Source: JANSWY01 sp965228955 (GTDB lineage: Bacteria > Bacteroidota > Bacteroidia > Cytophagales > Cyclobacteriaceae). Taken from it: a DNA stretch of 64,000 bases. The notes below the pieces were generated by a model that worked only from the letters and a program-made list of their open reading frames with translations, was not told the DNA's origin and searched no databases. This document shows positions 56,316 to 64,000 of the stretch, one piece after another (the stretch's first letter is position 1; every line of letters starts with the position of its first letter). A program made the translations under genes and the position numbers. The stretch lies in the NCBI GenBank assembly GCA_965228955.1, contig OZ245848.1:682001-746000 (forward strand). Direction: 5' to 3'.

Positions 56316-56479
56316 ACACCGAAAACTCATGCTGAATGACAGCTTTGACAGGATAAATGGAGCTGAGCCGGGTCAAAATGCTTTCAATATTAGCTTAACC
56401 GTAGTATGCCATGGACCACTATTTAGATATGTGTGAATAGTTTTCATTTGTGCCATTGTTGATTTAAAACCCAATTTTA

Positions 56480-57646
56480 ATGAGCATTAACTACAAGCAT
56501 TTATTTTGGCTGGTTGCCTTGGTGATTTTATCCAATGTAGCGCATGGGCAGGATAGACAAGTTAAATATTTCGCCAATTTTCTGGGAATCATATCACCAT
56601 TTCTAGGTTATGAGGGTAGAGGAGAGCTAACCAAAAGTAAGGCGCAAGAAATGAATCATTACAGATTCATCTATGAAGATGAAAAGTTAGCAGAGATTAA
56701 ATATTTCAACAGAAGTTTGCCAGGTGAAAATTCCTATTTTGGTACACATCATGTGCAATACAGCTATTCAAAGAATAAGTTGGTCAAATCCTATTTCAAT
56801 GCCGAAGGTGAAAAGGCGTCTTTGTGGAGACATTATTACGGAGAAGGAGAAATTCATCAGGAACAGTTTGAGACTAACGGAGATGTAACCACACTAACAT
56901 TTTTCGATAAAAAGGGAGAAAGAATTAAAGCGGGAGGCTGTTACAAGTATCAATTTAAGCAGTTAGGTGATAATAAGTTTTTTCAACAACAATTTAACGC
57001 TAACGGAGAGCCAGAGGTGTTAACGAGTTATTTTCCTCTTGAGTCTACAATAATTACAAAGGATGCTAACGGTCACCTGCACAAAATTATTAATGTAGAT
57101 GCAGAAACTATGGAAGTCCAAAATCATCCCAAAGTAGGCTACTCCGAAGTGATTTTTGACTTCAATGATTATGGTTCAGAATTATCATGGGAATTCCGGA
57201 ATACAGATGGTGATTTGGTTGATAGAATAAAAGACGAAATAGACCCGGGTTATTCCAAGTGGGTAAATGAATTTACTTGGCATGATGAATCTCTTGGACA
57301 TTTCAGTTTGATGAAAAAGAAGTTGTATTCTTCAGATAATCAGCTGGTTGCCGATGAGAGCGGAATTTATATTTTGGAATATAGGTTTGATGAAGCTGGT
57401 GATTTTGTTGGTCAGAGATTTCTTGATCAAAATGGAAGCTTAATGGTGCATCCAGATAATGGAATTGCCAGATTTGAAATATTAAGAGATGAATCAGGAA
57501 GAAAGCTGGAGGAACGTATGTATGATGAAACCGGAGCATTAAGAAAAGATGGAGTTGCAGTCAGAAAATTTCGATATGATAATAAGAATAAACTAATTGA
57601 GGTCATTCAATACAATCACCAATTGATACCTATTGATGAATCATGA
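56480..57646 (+). CDS. secreted protein of unknown function with degenerate 'FDxxG' repeats
   Basis: The 388-residue product has a signal peptide (to about AHGQ, residue 24). The mature part shows repeated two-strand units resembling MORN, YD or WG repeats: VQYSYSKNKLVKSYFNAEGE, LTFFDKKGERIKA, FQQQFNANGEPEVLTSYF, YRFDEAGDFVGQRFLDQNG and RKFRYDNKNKLIEVIQY. Repeats of this kind occur in secreted Bacteroidota proteins without known function. It is separated from the MORN-like gene by a palindrome-rich spacer and ends at a good terminator. Confidence 0.65.
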   Translation: MSINYKHLFWLVALVILSNVAHGQDRQVKYFANFLGIISPFLGYEGRGELTKSKAQEMNHYRFIYEDEKLAEIKYFNRSLPGENSYFGTHHVQYSYSKNKLVKSYFNAEGEKASLWRHYYGEGEIHQEQFETNGDVTTLTFFDKKGERIKAGGCYKYQFKQLGDNKFFQQQFNANGEPEVLTSYFPLESTIITKDANGHLHKIINVDAETMEVQNHPKVGYSEVIFDFNDYGSELSWEFRNTDGDLVDRIKDEIDPGYSKWVNEFTWHDESLGHFSLMKKKLYSSDNQLVADESGIYILEYRFDEAGDFVGQRFLDQNGSLMVHPDNGIARFEILRDESGRKLEERMYDETGALRKDGVAVRKFRYDNKNKLIEVIQYNHQLIPIDES

Positions 57647-57679
57647 ATTAGTTAAAATAAGATGTAGTTAAATAACATG

Positions 57680-57707
57680 AGCCGGTAGATTATCGGCTTT
57701 TGTTTTT
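57680..57707 (+). terminator. intrinsic terminator
   Basis: AGCCGGTA (57680-57687) pairs with TATCGGCT (57691-57698), with one G-U pair and a 3-base loop, followed by TTTGTTTTT. It lies 34 bp past the stop of the secreted protein gene and just before the stop of the convergent FecR gene. Confidence 0.8.
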
Positions 57708-57711
57708 ATGA

Positions 57712-58617
57712 TCAATTGATGCTCCTAAATGTTATTTGTCCATCCCCGGATTGATCGTATTGCAGTTTAAGAGGTATGGTAACTGATTTTAGAGCTAAAT
57801 CAAGGTTATTGTTGTCAAACCTACCAGAAAACGGACGTTCAACATCAACATTGACTGTGGTAATTGACAGATCATATTGTCTTTCCAACTCTTTAATGAC
57901 AAGATAGAATGGTACACTTCTAAAAGAACTCTCACCACTAATCCAGGCGGGTTCAGATACTTTTAAATCCTTTAATACCGATATCTCACCATCAATGTTA
58001 CGGATCATTTCACCGGCCTGCACATGTAAATTTGTTTTATTGGTAGTAACATCCAATTTCCCTTCAACACAGGTAACTTCAAAATACCCCTGCCATTGTT
58101 TTACATTGAACGAAGTACCTCGCACAGAAATTTTTCCATCGGAAGTGATTACATCAAACTGTCCTCCCTTTGCAACCTGAAAGTAAGCTTCTCCTATAAG
58201 ATTGACATTTTTTGAGAGTCTCCAATCCTTGTGGTTAAATTGAAGTTGAGATCCTTTGCTGAGCGTAACTAAACTTTCGTCAGGCAATCGGACATCCTTC
58301 TTTTTATCAATTACACTTTCTATGAAGGTGGTCTTATGCTCTAATAACTCCTGATACACAAAATTCAAAGATATTGTAACCACTAAAACTACAGATAAGA
58401 ACACTGCAACAGGCATTATGAAAACCCTCGATGGTATCCCCTGATTTAATCTTGGAGTATTATTTGAGTCCAGATGGTAACCGTGGGACTTATAAAACAT
58501 CAATGACTCGTACAATTTCATCAATGACTCAGTATCAAGAGATTCTTCAAAAGAAGACTTCTCCTCATGAGTCAGTGTGCCATTCAGCCATTTACGTATG
58601 AATTCCTTCCGGTCCAT
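57712..58617 (-). CDS. FecR-type anti-sigma factor with DUF4974-like end, orphan
   Basis: The 301-residue product has a cytoplasmic N-terminal part with the FecR-type WLNGTLTHEEKSSFEE (~10-25), one TM at ~65-87, a FecR domain at ~95-205 (DVRLPDESLVTLSKGSQL, GEAYFQVAKGGQFDVITSDG, VRGTSFNVKQW) and a DUF4974/STN-like end (VPFYLVIKELERQYDLSI). Such proteins normally sit between an ECF sigma factor and a TonB/SusC receptor and relay substrate signals. Neither partner is encoded next to it: 673 bp without a clear gene lies upstream and a convergent gene lies downstream. It may act with distant partners or be a remnant. Confidence 0.88.
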   Translation of the reverse strand: MDRKEFIRKWLNGTLTHEEKSSFEESLDTESLMKLYESLMFYKSHGYHLDSNNTPRLNQGIPSRVFIMPVAVFLSVVLVVTISLNFVYQELLEHKTTFIESVIDKKKDVRLPDESLVTLSKGSQLQFNHKDWRLSKNVNLIGEAYFQVAKGGQFDVITSDGKISVRGTSFNVKQWQGYFEVTCVEGKLDVTTNKTNLHVQAGEMIRNIDGEISVLKDLKVSEPAWISGESSFRSVPFYLVIKELERQYDLSITTVNVDVERPFSGRFDNNNLDLALKSVTIPLKLQYDQSGDGQITFRSIN

Positions 58618-59290
58618 TTTAACTGGTGTGAGAAAAGTAAAATTTGTGTTTTTGTGTTTGAGATAAAGTGTGGCGTTCGCCTAAGTCCTATAAAAGAGAT
58701 ATCAAATTTAATTAATTCTATCAAAAAATCATATGTTTTCTATATAACTTTTGAAAGAATTTTTATGACTAATCCCGTAATCGTCAAAATTAAATTGTTT
58801 CAATCTATTATTATTTTGCATTAAACTAAGTTATTGCTTGAAAGGCAAAATAATATTTGGTTGTTACTTTGAGATAATTTTGCATCTATTATAGTGTACA
58901 ATTGACACGTAAAATACCCTATCTCATTACCAACAACGGTATAGCGGAATGTAACGAAAGCTAATTTCACTTTAGGATTCAATTGTTTCTGAAAAAGTAT
59001 TTTTTCTACGTTTCTACTGAATAATGGATTGTATCCTTTTCTATTACAGACTTATTCAAATGTTGTAAAATAGGTGATAAATAAAATTCACTGTACCCAC
59101 CATAGGCGCTTTGGGTAACCCATTTTTCACATTGACTGAATAAAAGGTCCCAATCGCTCAAGAATTGAATAATTTCCAGAAGACATGATATTCTCACTCT
59201 GATTTAAGGTTAAACTATACAGATGACATGTATGGCAATGAATAAAAAAAGCGCCAGTGACTGTCACCGGCGCTTTTAGATGAATTTTAT
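58618..59290. other. 673-bp AT-rich region without a convincing gene
   Basis: The region lies upstream of the FecR-type gene and downstream of the permease copy 2. The only minus-strand ORF of any length (59006-59197, 63 codons) needs a GTG start and has no recognised domain. The right end holds a strong terminator. It could contain a decayed sigma-factor gene, but I cannot show homology. Confidence 0.5.
59243..59278 (-). terminator. strong terminator after permease copy 2
   Basis: GCGCC-A-GTGAC (59251-59261) pairs with GTCAC-C-GGCGC (59263-59273), giving a near-perfect 11-position stem with one mismatch and a one-base centre. An A tract on the left (U tract on the minus transcript) and TTTT on the right flank it. 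It lies 18 bp past the permease stop. Confidence 0.85.
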
Positions 59291-61897
59291 TTAATCTTCC
59301 CTCAGTCCCCCTACAGGATTAGAATTTGCCGGACCAATAGCCACCCCGGAAAGCATTAAAATAGACAGTAAAATAATCCCGGCTCCAGTCAGAATGCTTC
59401 CTGGAATTGAAACACTGATATAGTATTTATAAATAAGACCTAATGCAGCATCAGATATTAAATATCCTAACGCCGTTCCAACAACTAGTGATATGCCAAG
59501 AATTACAAGGAATGACTTATTGATAGAAATTACAATATCCTTTAAAGAAGCACCCAAGACTTTTCTGATTGTGATCTCCTTTATTCTTTTTGCGATATTC
59601 AATTTAGCAAGTGAGAAAATACCAACTATACTCAGAAACCCACTTAAAATGGCCATTGCTATAAATATCTTTTGAAGGTTTTGGGTGTCCCGTCCTGCTT
59701 CGCCTAAAGCAACATCTTTTTGCAGTTGACCGGTATAAGGTCGATCTATTTGCTTACTCCAGATTTCTTTCAGTTGTTCATTGACGTTTTCGGTATCGGT
59801 TCTGGAGGTTTTTACTACCAGATGTCTGAATTTTTCAGGCAATACAAGTCCAACTATCATCGGTTCAATCTGTGAGTCTGTATAAACATTATCCAATATG
59901 TCGCTAACAACCCCTACAATGTTTTTTGACTTATCATTGATCTTAATATTTGCTCCAATTACTTCCTGATCCTTAAAATATTTGTCTGCAAATGACTGAC
60001 TTACAAGGATGTTATCAATTTCAGATTCACTTTCCTTTAAGAAATTTCTTCCGGAAATTACAGAGACCTCCATTAGTTCAAGATATTCTGCACCAACTCC
60101 GTAATATCGGGTTGTGAAATCTTCTGCGTTGATTTTGGTATTTACTGTTGAACTGTATCTTCCTCCATTACCCAAATGATTAAGAGAACCCGCCACTGTA
60201 ACTCCAGGAATTTTTTCTATCTCCTGTTTTAATACTTTATAGTTTTCATCTGTAATTCTTAGATCGATGATGTTGTCATCCTCATATCCTAAACTAAATT
60301 CATTTAAGAAATTTGAGTTCTGAGAGAATGTAATACCAGCAACCAAAACGGCAATTGAAAAACCATACTGTGCAACCACTAAAGTTTTGTTCATCCAATT
60401 CACACCTTTCAGTTTTATTGACTTACGCATAATTTCCACAGGTTTGAACTTCCAGGCATAAAGACCAGGCAATAATCCTGCAACCAATGTGGTGATAGTG
60501 AGAAACACCAAAACGAAAATAATGATATTGGTAAGGCTAATATCCTGCATGAAAAACTTCACTGAGAAAAGACCAAGTATCATTTGAGCTGTAGTGTTGG
60601 CTGTTGCCATTGCGATAATAAAAGCAAGAGCACATACTATCGACATTTCCATCAGGAATTGAATCAGGATTTGCTTGTTATCTGAACCCAAGGTCTTTCT
60701 GATGCCGATTTCTTTAAGTCTTCTTGCTATAAGTGCCATTGAGGTATTGGCCAGGTTAAAGCACGCTGTTAGAAATACCATACCTATTAATATTGTGAAA
60801 ATGATGTAGACTGCAGTTCTTAGTCTCGCATTTGTAAACTTTGAGTTGATTAACTCATCATTGTGAATAGAATCCTGAAACGGGATAAGTTCAAAATGTT
60901 TGAATTTGAAGGTCTCATGGCTCTTATTCTGCAATTCGATGTGCTTATTTAGCCCTGCCGTAACCTGAGAGATATTTGCTTCTGAAACACGTAAGTAGTG
61001 ACCCATATATCGCTTATTGCTCCAGTCATTCATATCATAGCCGGTAGTTCTGAAGTAGTTTCCTTGCCCCATCAGCAAATTGAAATCGAAACTTGTGTTT
61101 AGTGGGATTTTTTCAAATACGCCTGCGACAGTGACTGTTAGCTTTTTGTCATTGTGAAAGAATACCGTGAGCTCTTTACCAAGAGCATACTCATCTCCGA
61201 AATATTTCTTAGCTAATTCTTTGGTAAGATATACTGTAGGCTGATCACCAAAACCTTCCCACGAACCATAGCGAAGTGGTATTTCAAACATTTGAGGGAA
61301 TTCCGGTGATACTAATGCTGTGTACTCCGAGAAGAAATCAATCCCTTTTTTTACAGTAGCAGTCCTTGTAAAATAGGAGCTCACTTCCTGAATGCCACTT
61401 ATGTCGTTTCTTATACTTTGGTCCATGGCCATGTGAGTGAGTTCGTTGCGATATTCCTGACCGTTATCGGTAGAAATAGCATGAACCCTATACACATTGT
61501 CCGTGTCTTCATAAAAGGAATCAAACTCCAAATTGTATGCATATATCATATATAGAAATACACATAAACTAAGTGCCATTCCAAGGCCAACAATATTGAT
61601 ACTTACTGGCCATTTATTCTTCCATGAGTGACGAAGAGCCAGTTTAAAATAGGATTTAAATAATGAAATCATGAGTATGTTTTTTTGAGTTTTTGCTTTT
61701 GCATATGACCTGTAGCAGCGAATTACATTCCACCAAAAAAAGAGTTTGGCTTTCCATAATAATTCACCTTTTAATAGTCTTAAATGGAAGAATTCTTCAA
61801 GATCACCTTCAAGTTCTTCAACCCTGTCTGGTCTACAATACCACCGGAAGAACCTGAGTGCTAACTGAGGAGGATGTTGTTGTTTTTGAGTGTCCAT
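59291..61897 (-). CDS. ABC transporter permease with N-terminal prefix domain (PadR-linked), copy 2
   Basis: The 868-residue product repeats the plan of 48090-50738: a prefix domain with RVEELEGDLEEFFHLRLLKG, a first TM near 105-122 (INIVGLGMALSLCVFLYMIYA), FtsX block one near 361-490 (EIGIRKTLGSDNK near 394), and block two near 740-860 (EITIRKVLGAS near 771). The end is NPVGGLRED. Its ATG is one base after the PadR stop (TGA-T-ATG), so coupling is likely. Shared EGDLEE/LGDLEE motifs and gene order show that the two PadR-permease units are paralogous. Confidence 0.9.
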   Translation of the reverse strand: MDTQKQQHPPQLALRFFRWYCRPDRVEELEGDLEEFFHLRLLKGELLWKAKLFFWWNVIRCYRSYAKAKTQKNILMISLFKSYFKLALRHSWKNKWPVSINIVGLGMALSLCVFLYMIYAYNLEFDSFYEDTDNVYRVHAISTDNGQEYRNELTHMAMDQSIRNDISGIQEVSSYFTRTATVKKGIDFFSEYTALVSPEFPQMFEIPLRYGSWEGFGDQPTVYLTKELAKKYFGDEYALGKELTVFFHNDKKLTVTVAGVFEKIPLNTSFDFNLLMGQGNYFRTTGYDMNDWSNKRYMGHYLRVSEANISQVTAGLNKHIELQNKSHETFKFKHFELIPFQDSIHNDELINSKFTNARLRTAVYIIFTILIGMVFLTACFNLANTSMALIARRLKEIGIRKTLGSDNKQILIQFLMEMSIVCALAFIIAMATANTTAQMILGLFSVKFFMQDISLTNIIIFVLVFLTITTLVAGLLPGLYAWKFKPVEIMRKSIKLKGVNWMNKTLVVAQYGFSIAVLVAGITFSQNSNFLNEFSLGYEDDNIIDLRITDENYKVLKQEIEKIPGVTVAGSLNHLGNGGRYSSTVNTKINAEDFTTRYYGVGAEYLELMEVSVISGRNFLKESESEIDNILVSQSFADKYFKDQEVIGANIKINDKSKNIVGVVSDILDNVYTDSQIEPMIVGLVLPEKFRHLVVKTSRTDTENVNEQLKEIWSKQIDRPYTGQLQKDVALGEAGRDTQNLQKIFIAMAILSGFLSIVGIFSLAKLNIAKRIKEITIRKVLGASLKDIVISINKSFLVILGISLVVGTALGYLISDAALGLIYKYYISVSIPGSILTGAGIILLSILMLSGVAIGPANSNPVGGLRED

Positions 61898-61898
61898 A

Positions 61899-62237
61899 TC
61901 AGTTGTTGTTCCAGGTGAGTGCCTGTTTTGGGATTTGATATCTGAGTTGCTCTCTTAGTGTTGCCAATTCATCTAGAGCTCTACTTGCGTAAGGTGTCAG
62001 GTAAAACAACCTTTTGCGCTTACCACCCCTAGTGGAGGTAGATTCTCCCATTCGGGATTCCAAAAAACCTTTTTCTTCAAGTCTGTAAAGAACAGTATGT
62101 ATGGCACTAACATTGATTTTCTTTCCGGTCTGTTTTTCGTATTCAGCAACGATATTCACAGAATATGCCTGATCATACAGAACGCCAACCAGTAATAAAA
62201 CCAACTCTTCAAAGTTTCCCAGCTTGATATTTTCCAT
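61899..62237 (-). CDS. PadR family transcriptional regulator, copy 2
   Basis: The 112-residue product has the PadR fold: FEELVLLLVGVLYDQAYSVNIVAEYEKQTGK, the recognition helix region VSAIHTVLYRLEEKGFLES and the wing STRGGKRKRLFYLTPYASRAL. It is separated by one base from the permease gene. The upstream region contains TATATTTG on the minus strand and direct repeats of TTGTAAGT, so it probably controls its own operon. Confidence 0.9.
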   Translation of the reverse strand: MENIKLGNFEELVLLLVGVLYDQAYSVNIVAEYEKQTGKKINVSAIHTVLYRLEEKGFLESRMGESTSTRGGKRKRLFYLTPYASRALDELATLREQLRYQIPKQALTWNNN

Positions 62238-62248
62238 TTATTTTATAA

Positions 62249-62298
62249 TTGTAAGTATTATACTTTGAACAAATATATAAAGTTTCACTTTTGTAAGT
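62249..62298 (-). promoter_or_regulatory. PadR copy 2 promoter region with repeated TTGTAAGT
   Basis: TTGTAAGT occurs at 62249-62256 and 62291-62298, 42 bp apart (about four helical turns). The minus-strand -7 element TATATTTG lies at 62270-62277, inside the inverted repeat ACTTT (62262-62266) / AAAGT (62279-62283). The -7 and its following GTTC are the same as at PadR copy 1. Confidence 0.5.
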
Positions 62299-62405
62299 AA
62301 AATCATTTTCAAAAATGTCGTGATGATGAAGCGACATGTCGTTAGTGTAAATACTATTTACATTGTATAATTACAGAGATTTCAACCTTTACATCATCTT
62401 ACGAC

Positions 62406-63131
62406 ATGAAAATATTTATTTCCATGGTTCTTGGTATCTTGTTGAATGCGACTGCATTTGCACAACTTGAAGGCATTCATTTCACCATAAGTACCAATGT
62501 TCCGATCTTACCAACCTATGAAGAAGAGATAGGTGATTCTTTTGTAACTGATCCTACCTCAGGGTTTCGAGAGTTTGTGGTAGCATATACATTAACTGAG
62601 GAATATAATACCTCTCCGGGTGTTTCAGTCTCAGTGTTACCCACATTTAGATTGTCTGAAAGATGGTCGTTGAGGGCTGGTATTTCATCAGATTACTTAA
62701 GGTTCAGCCGATTTTTAGAAAGCTCTACTGGTCCGGAACCGTTAGTGGAATCAGATGGAGATGAGGTCTTATTAATTAATTTGAATGTGCCTATAAGCTT
62801 TAATTATAAATTCTTCGATAAGATTTCAGGGGGCGTTGGTATTCAGGTAAGTAACAGATTCTACTCCAAGGAGAGAAGAGATATTTGGATTCCAAATTCG
62901 ACTTTTGGTTTTCAGATATCTGAAGAAGATATAACGGATGGGAAGAGCTTTACCGATGGACAATTCTGGATAACCACCAACATAGACTATATGATTAGTG
63001 ATCGAATCGGAGCAACTATTAGCTTTCGGAAATCATTTCATAAGGTTTATTCCAATGAAGCCCTTACACAAGGTTCTGCCAAACTTGGTGTATTGGATCT
63101 TGGATTTATTTATAACCTCAAAATTCAATAA
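62406..63131 (+). CDS. predicted outer-membrane beta-barrel protein, first of tandem pair
   Basis: The 241-residue product has a signal peptide (to about AFAQ, residue 20) and alternating amphipathic strands typical of small barrels: SVSVLPTFRLSERWSLRAGI, LLINLNVPISFNYKFFDKIS and DRIGATISFRKSFHK, ending LGVLDLGFIYNLKIQ. No specific family is recognised. It is followed after two bases by another 241-residue barrel gene of the same design, so they are co-transcribed and probably work together. Confidence 0.7.
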   Translation: MKIFISMVLGILLNATAFAQLEGIHFTISTNVPILPTYEEEIGDSFVTDPTSGFREFVVAYTLTEEYNTSPGVSVSVLPTFRLSERWSLRAGISSDYLRFSRFLESSTGPEPLVESDGDEVLLINLNVPISFNYKFFDKISGGVGIQVSNRFYSKERRDIWIPNSTFGFQISEEDITDGKSFTDGQFWITTNIDYMISDRIGATISFRKSFHKVYSNEALTQGSAKLGVLDLGFIYNLKIQ

Positions 63132-63133
63132 GC

Positions 63134-63859
63134 ATGAATTTTAAATCGATTTTGATATTGTCATTGATGTTGCTGATTGTCATTTGTGGTAAAGCGCAAA
63201 TGAAATTTGCAGAAAGTAGCATTGAAGTAAACTATTTGTCAGTAAAGAGTAAGTCCAGTTCTATGGTTGTGGGTAATACCACGTCGAATTTTGAAGAGGT
63301 TTATCAAACTCAGCCAGGTTTTTTCATTAGCCAGGAAATTGTTTTCCCGGTGGATGATAAGATTGGAATTGGATTGGTGTTCGGTGGACAATATTTGAGC
63401 TTTCAAAGAAATTCTGAGGTACAAAGCGCTGTGGTTTTCCAAGGTGATTTTCAGATGTTAACAGAAGAGGCGACTGAGGAAATTGATGTGGGTTACATAA
63501 AAATTGGAGCCAAATCCAGCTATCAAATAACGGAAAAGCTTAGGATTGGTATTGGTGTTAGTTCCAGCGTTTTGGCAGGTGCTAAGAATAAACAAACAGT
63601 TCTTTGGGTATTGGATGCTTCAGGAATCGGGCAGGTTTCCGATTTTAGAGAGTACGAGCCTAATCAGTCAGGGAGAGGATTTAATACAGCGATAACCTGG
63701 TTGGATGCCAAACTGACTTATCAGTTACTTGGTCAGACCAGCATTTATCTATCTTCCCGTTCAGCATTTGATTCAATATTTATAGAAGAAAATCAAATTG
63801 GAGGTAAGACGAAGTACCAGATATTTGGATTTGGTGTAACGTATAACTGGATTAAGTAG
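63134..63859 (+). CDS. predicted outer-membrane beta-barrel protein, second of tandem pair
   Basis: The 241-residue product has a signal peptide (to about CGKAQ, residue 21) and repeated strands: PGFFISQEIVFPVDDKIGIG, GYIKIGAKSSYQITEKLRIG, WLDAKLTYQLLGQTSIYLSS and an aromatic end (IFGFGVTYNWIK). Length and architecture match its upstream neighbour, while identity looks low. The function is unknown. Its stop is 42 bp before the palindrome pair at 63901. Confidence 0.7.
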   Translation: MNFKSILILSLMLLIVICGKAQMKFAESSIEVNYLSVKSKSSSMVVGNTTSNFEEVYQTQPGFFISQEIVFPVDDKIGIGLVFGGQYLSFQRNSEVQSAVVFQGDFQMLTEEATEEIDVGYIKIGAKSSYQITEKLRIGIGVSSSVLAGAKNKQTVLWVLDASGIGQVSDFREYEPNQSGRGFNTAITWLDAKLTYQLLGQTSIYLSSRSAFDSIFIEENQIGGKTKYQIFGFGVTYNWIK

Positions 63860-63900
63860 CTGGTCTGTTATTAGAATTCATGAGTTATTAAAGTTTTTTT

Positions 63901-63915
63901 GTTTCAAAATGAAAC
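63901..63915. promoter_or_regulatory. palindrome GTTTCA-AAA-TGAAAC, same site as at 42511 and 42534
   Basis: The arms are identical to the two sites beside the sigma-54 regulator gene. Its first base is 90 bp upstream of the GG of the sigma-54-like -24 element at the window's end, compared with 92 bp at the first locus. Confidence 0.65.
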
Positions 63916-63919
63916 CATG

Positions 63920-63934
63920 GTTTCATTTTGGTAC
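63920..63934. promoter_or_regulatory. imperfect copy GTTTCA-TTT-TGGTAC of the same site
   Basis: One arm is perfect and the other has two mismatches (TGGTAC for TGAAAC). It starts 19 bp after the first copy and 71 bp before the -24 GG, matching the proximal site at 42534 (69 bp). Confidence 0.5.
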
Positions 63935-63988
63935 ATTCGCATTAAACTCATCTACATATATCTGTCAGATAATCAGATTATTACGTTT

Positions 63989-64000
63989 TTGGCATGGTTT
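63989..64000 (+). promoter_or_regulatory. sigma-54-like -24 element cut by the window end
   Basis: TTGGCATGGTTT matches the -24 half of a sigma-54 promoter (GG at 63991-63992). The -12 GC would be at 64003-64004, outside the window. It implies a plus-strand gene starting soon after 64000. Confidence 0.5.

Larger units (their letters stand above)
56142..56479. other. 338-bp intergenic region with clustered palindromes
   Basis: This spacer lies upstream of both the MORN-like gene (minus) and the 388-residue secreted protein gene (plus). It holds three short palindromes (56211-56225, 56249-56259, 56302-56315) and the direct repeat TGAACCGG at ~56253 and ~56273. No coding ORF was seen. Its GC content is higher than that of neighbouring spacers. 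Confidence 0.55.

Noticed and set aside
58567..58824. 85-codon plus-strand ORF overlapping the FecR start
   Set aside because: It overlaps the well-supported FecR coding sequence and its translation has no domain character.
59006..59197. 63-codon minus-strand ORF in the 673-bp spacer
   Set aside because: It needs a GTG start, has no recognised domain and lies in AT-rich DNA without a promoter or Shine-Dalgarno site; at most a gene remnant.

Overview
This window looks like a chromosomal piece of a marine, gliding-type Bacteroidota, most likely of the Cytophagales. The evidence is the low GC content, weak Shine-Dalgarno sites, PorP/SprF and CHU_C (gliding-motility-associated C-terminal) proteins of the type IX secretion (T9SS) kind, an OmpA/PD40/TPR envelope protein, FecR with a DUF4974-type end, paired PadR/FtsX-type permease genes, and promoter -7 elements of the TAnnTTTG type. 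No rRNA, tRNA, CRISPR array or transposase was seen.

Layout. Positions 1-21773 are one plus-strand operon. It begins with the 3' 19.5 kb of a giant, almost wholly repetitive protein (at least 6490 residues, open at the window's left edge). A 410-residue secreted protein with a CHU_C domain and a PorP/SprF-like outer-membrane protein follow, each starting on the TAATG overlap of the previous stop. The giant protein has two repeat arrays: 13 units of about 891 bp built from 228-bp sub-repeats, then 16 units of 429 or 399 bp. Both contain longer higher-order duplications. Its repeats and C-terminal cap read like phage tail-fibre modules, yet it sits where SprB-type adhesins sit. I consider this the most unusual gene system in the window.

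Facing it (21803-25906) is a 1367-residue TPR/PD40/OmpA/LysM protein with an unexplained repeated helical middle. Next come a STAS-like protein, a lipid acyltransferase, a pirin, RecQ, exonuclease III and a class IV aminotransferase. A MarR regulator is divergent from an RND exporter, LolA-like protein and outer-membrane protein cassette (32610-37770). An HD protein follows.

Positions 38368-47548 hold a signalling block: a sigma-54 response regulator, a TlpA-like lipoprotein without its cysteines and a histidine kinase on the minus strand, divergent from two FtsX-type ABC permeases. Two copies of the 15-bp palindrome GTTTCA-N3-TGAAAC and a -24/-12-like promoter lie between them. The same arrangement, with nearly the same spacing, recurs at 63901-64000, so a second target gene probably starts just outside the window.

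The rest (47578-63859) contains two PadR + prefix-domain permease pairs, small housekeeping and hypothetical genes (TfoX-like, DUF2461, haloalkane-dehalogenase-like, VOC, TPR-like, MORN-like), an orphan FecR-like anti-sigma factor, and a tandem pair of 241-residue predicted beta-barrel proteins. Genes are tightly packed and several convergent pairs have touching or overlapping stops. All family names come from reading the sequence; no database search was run.
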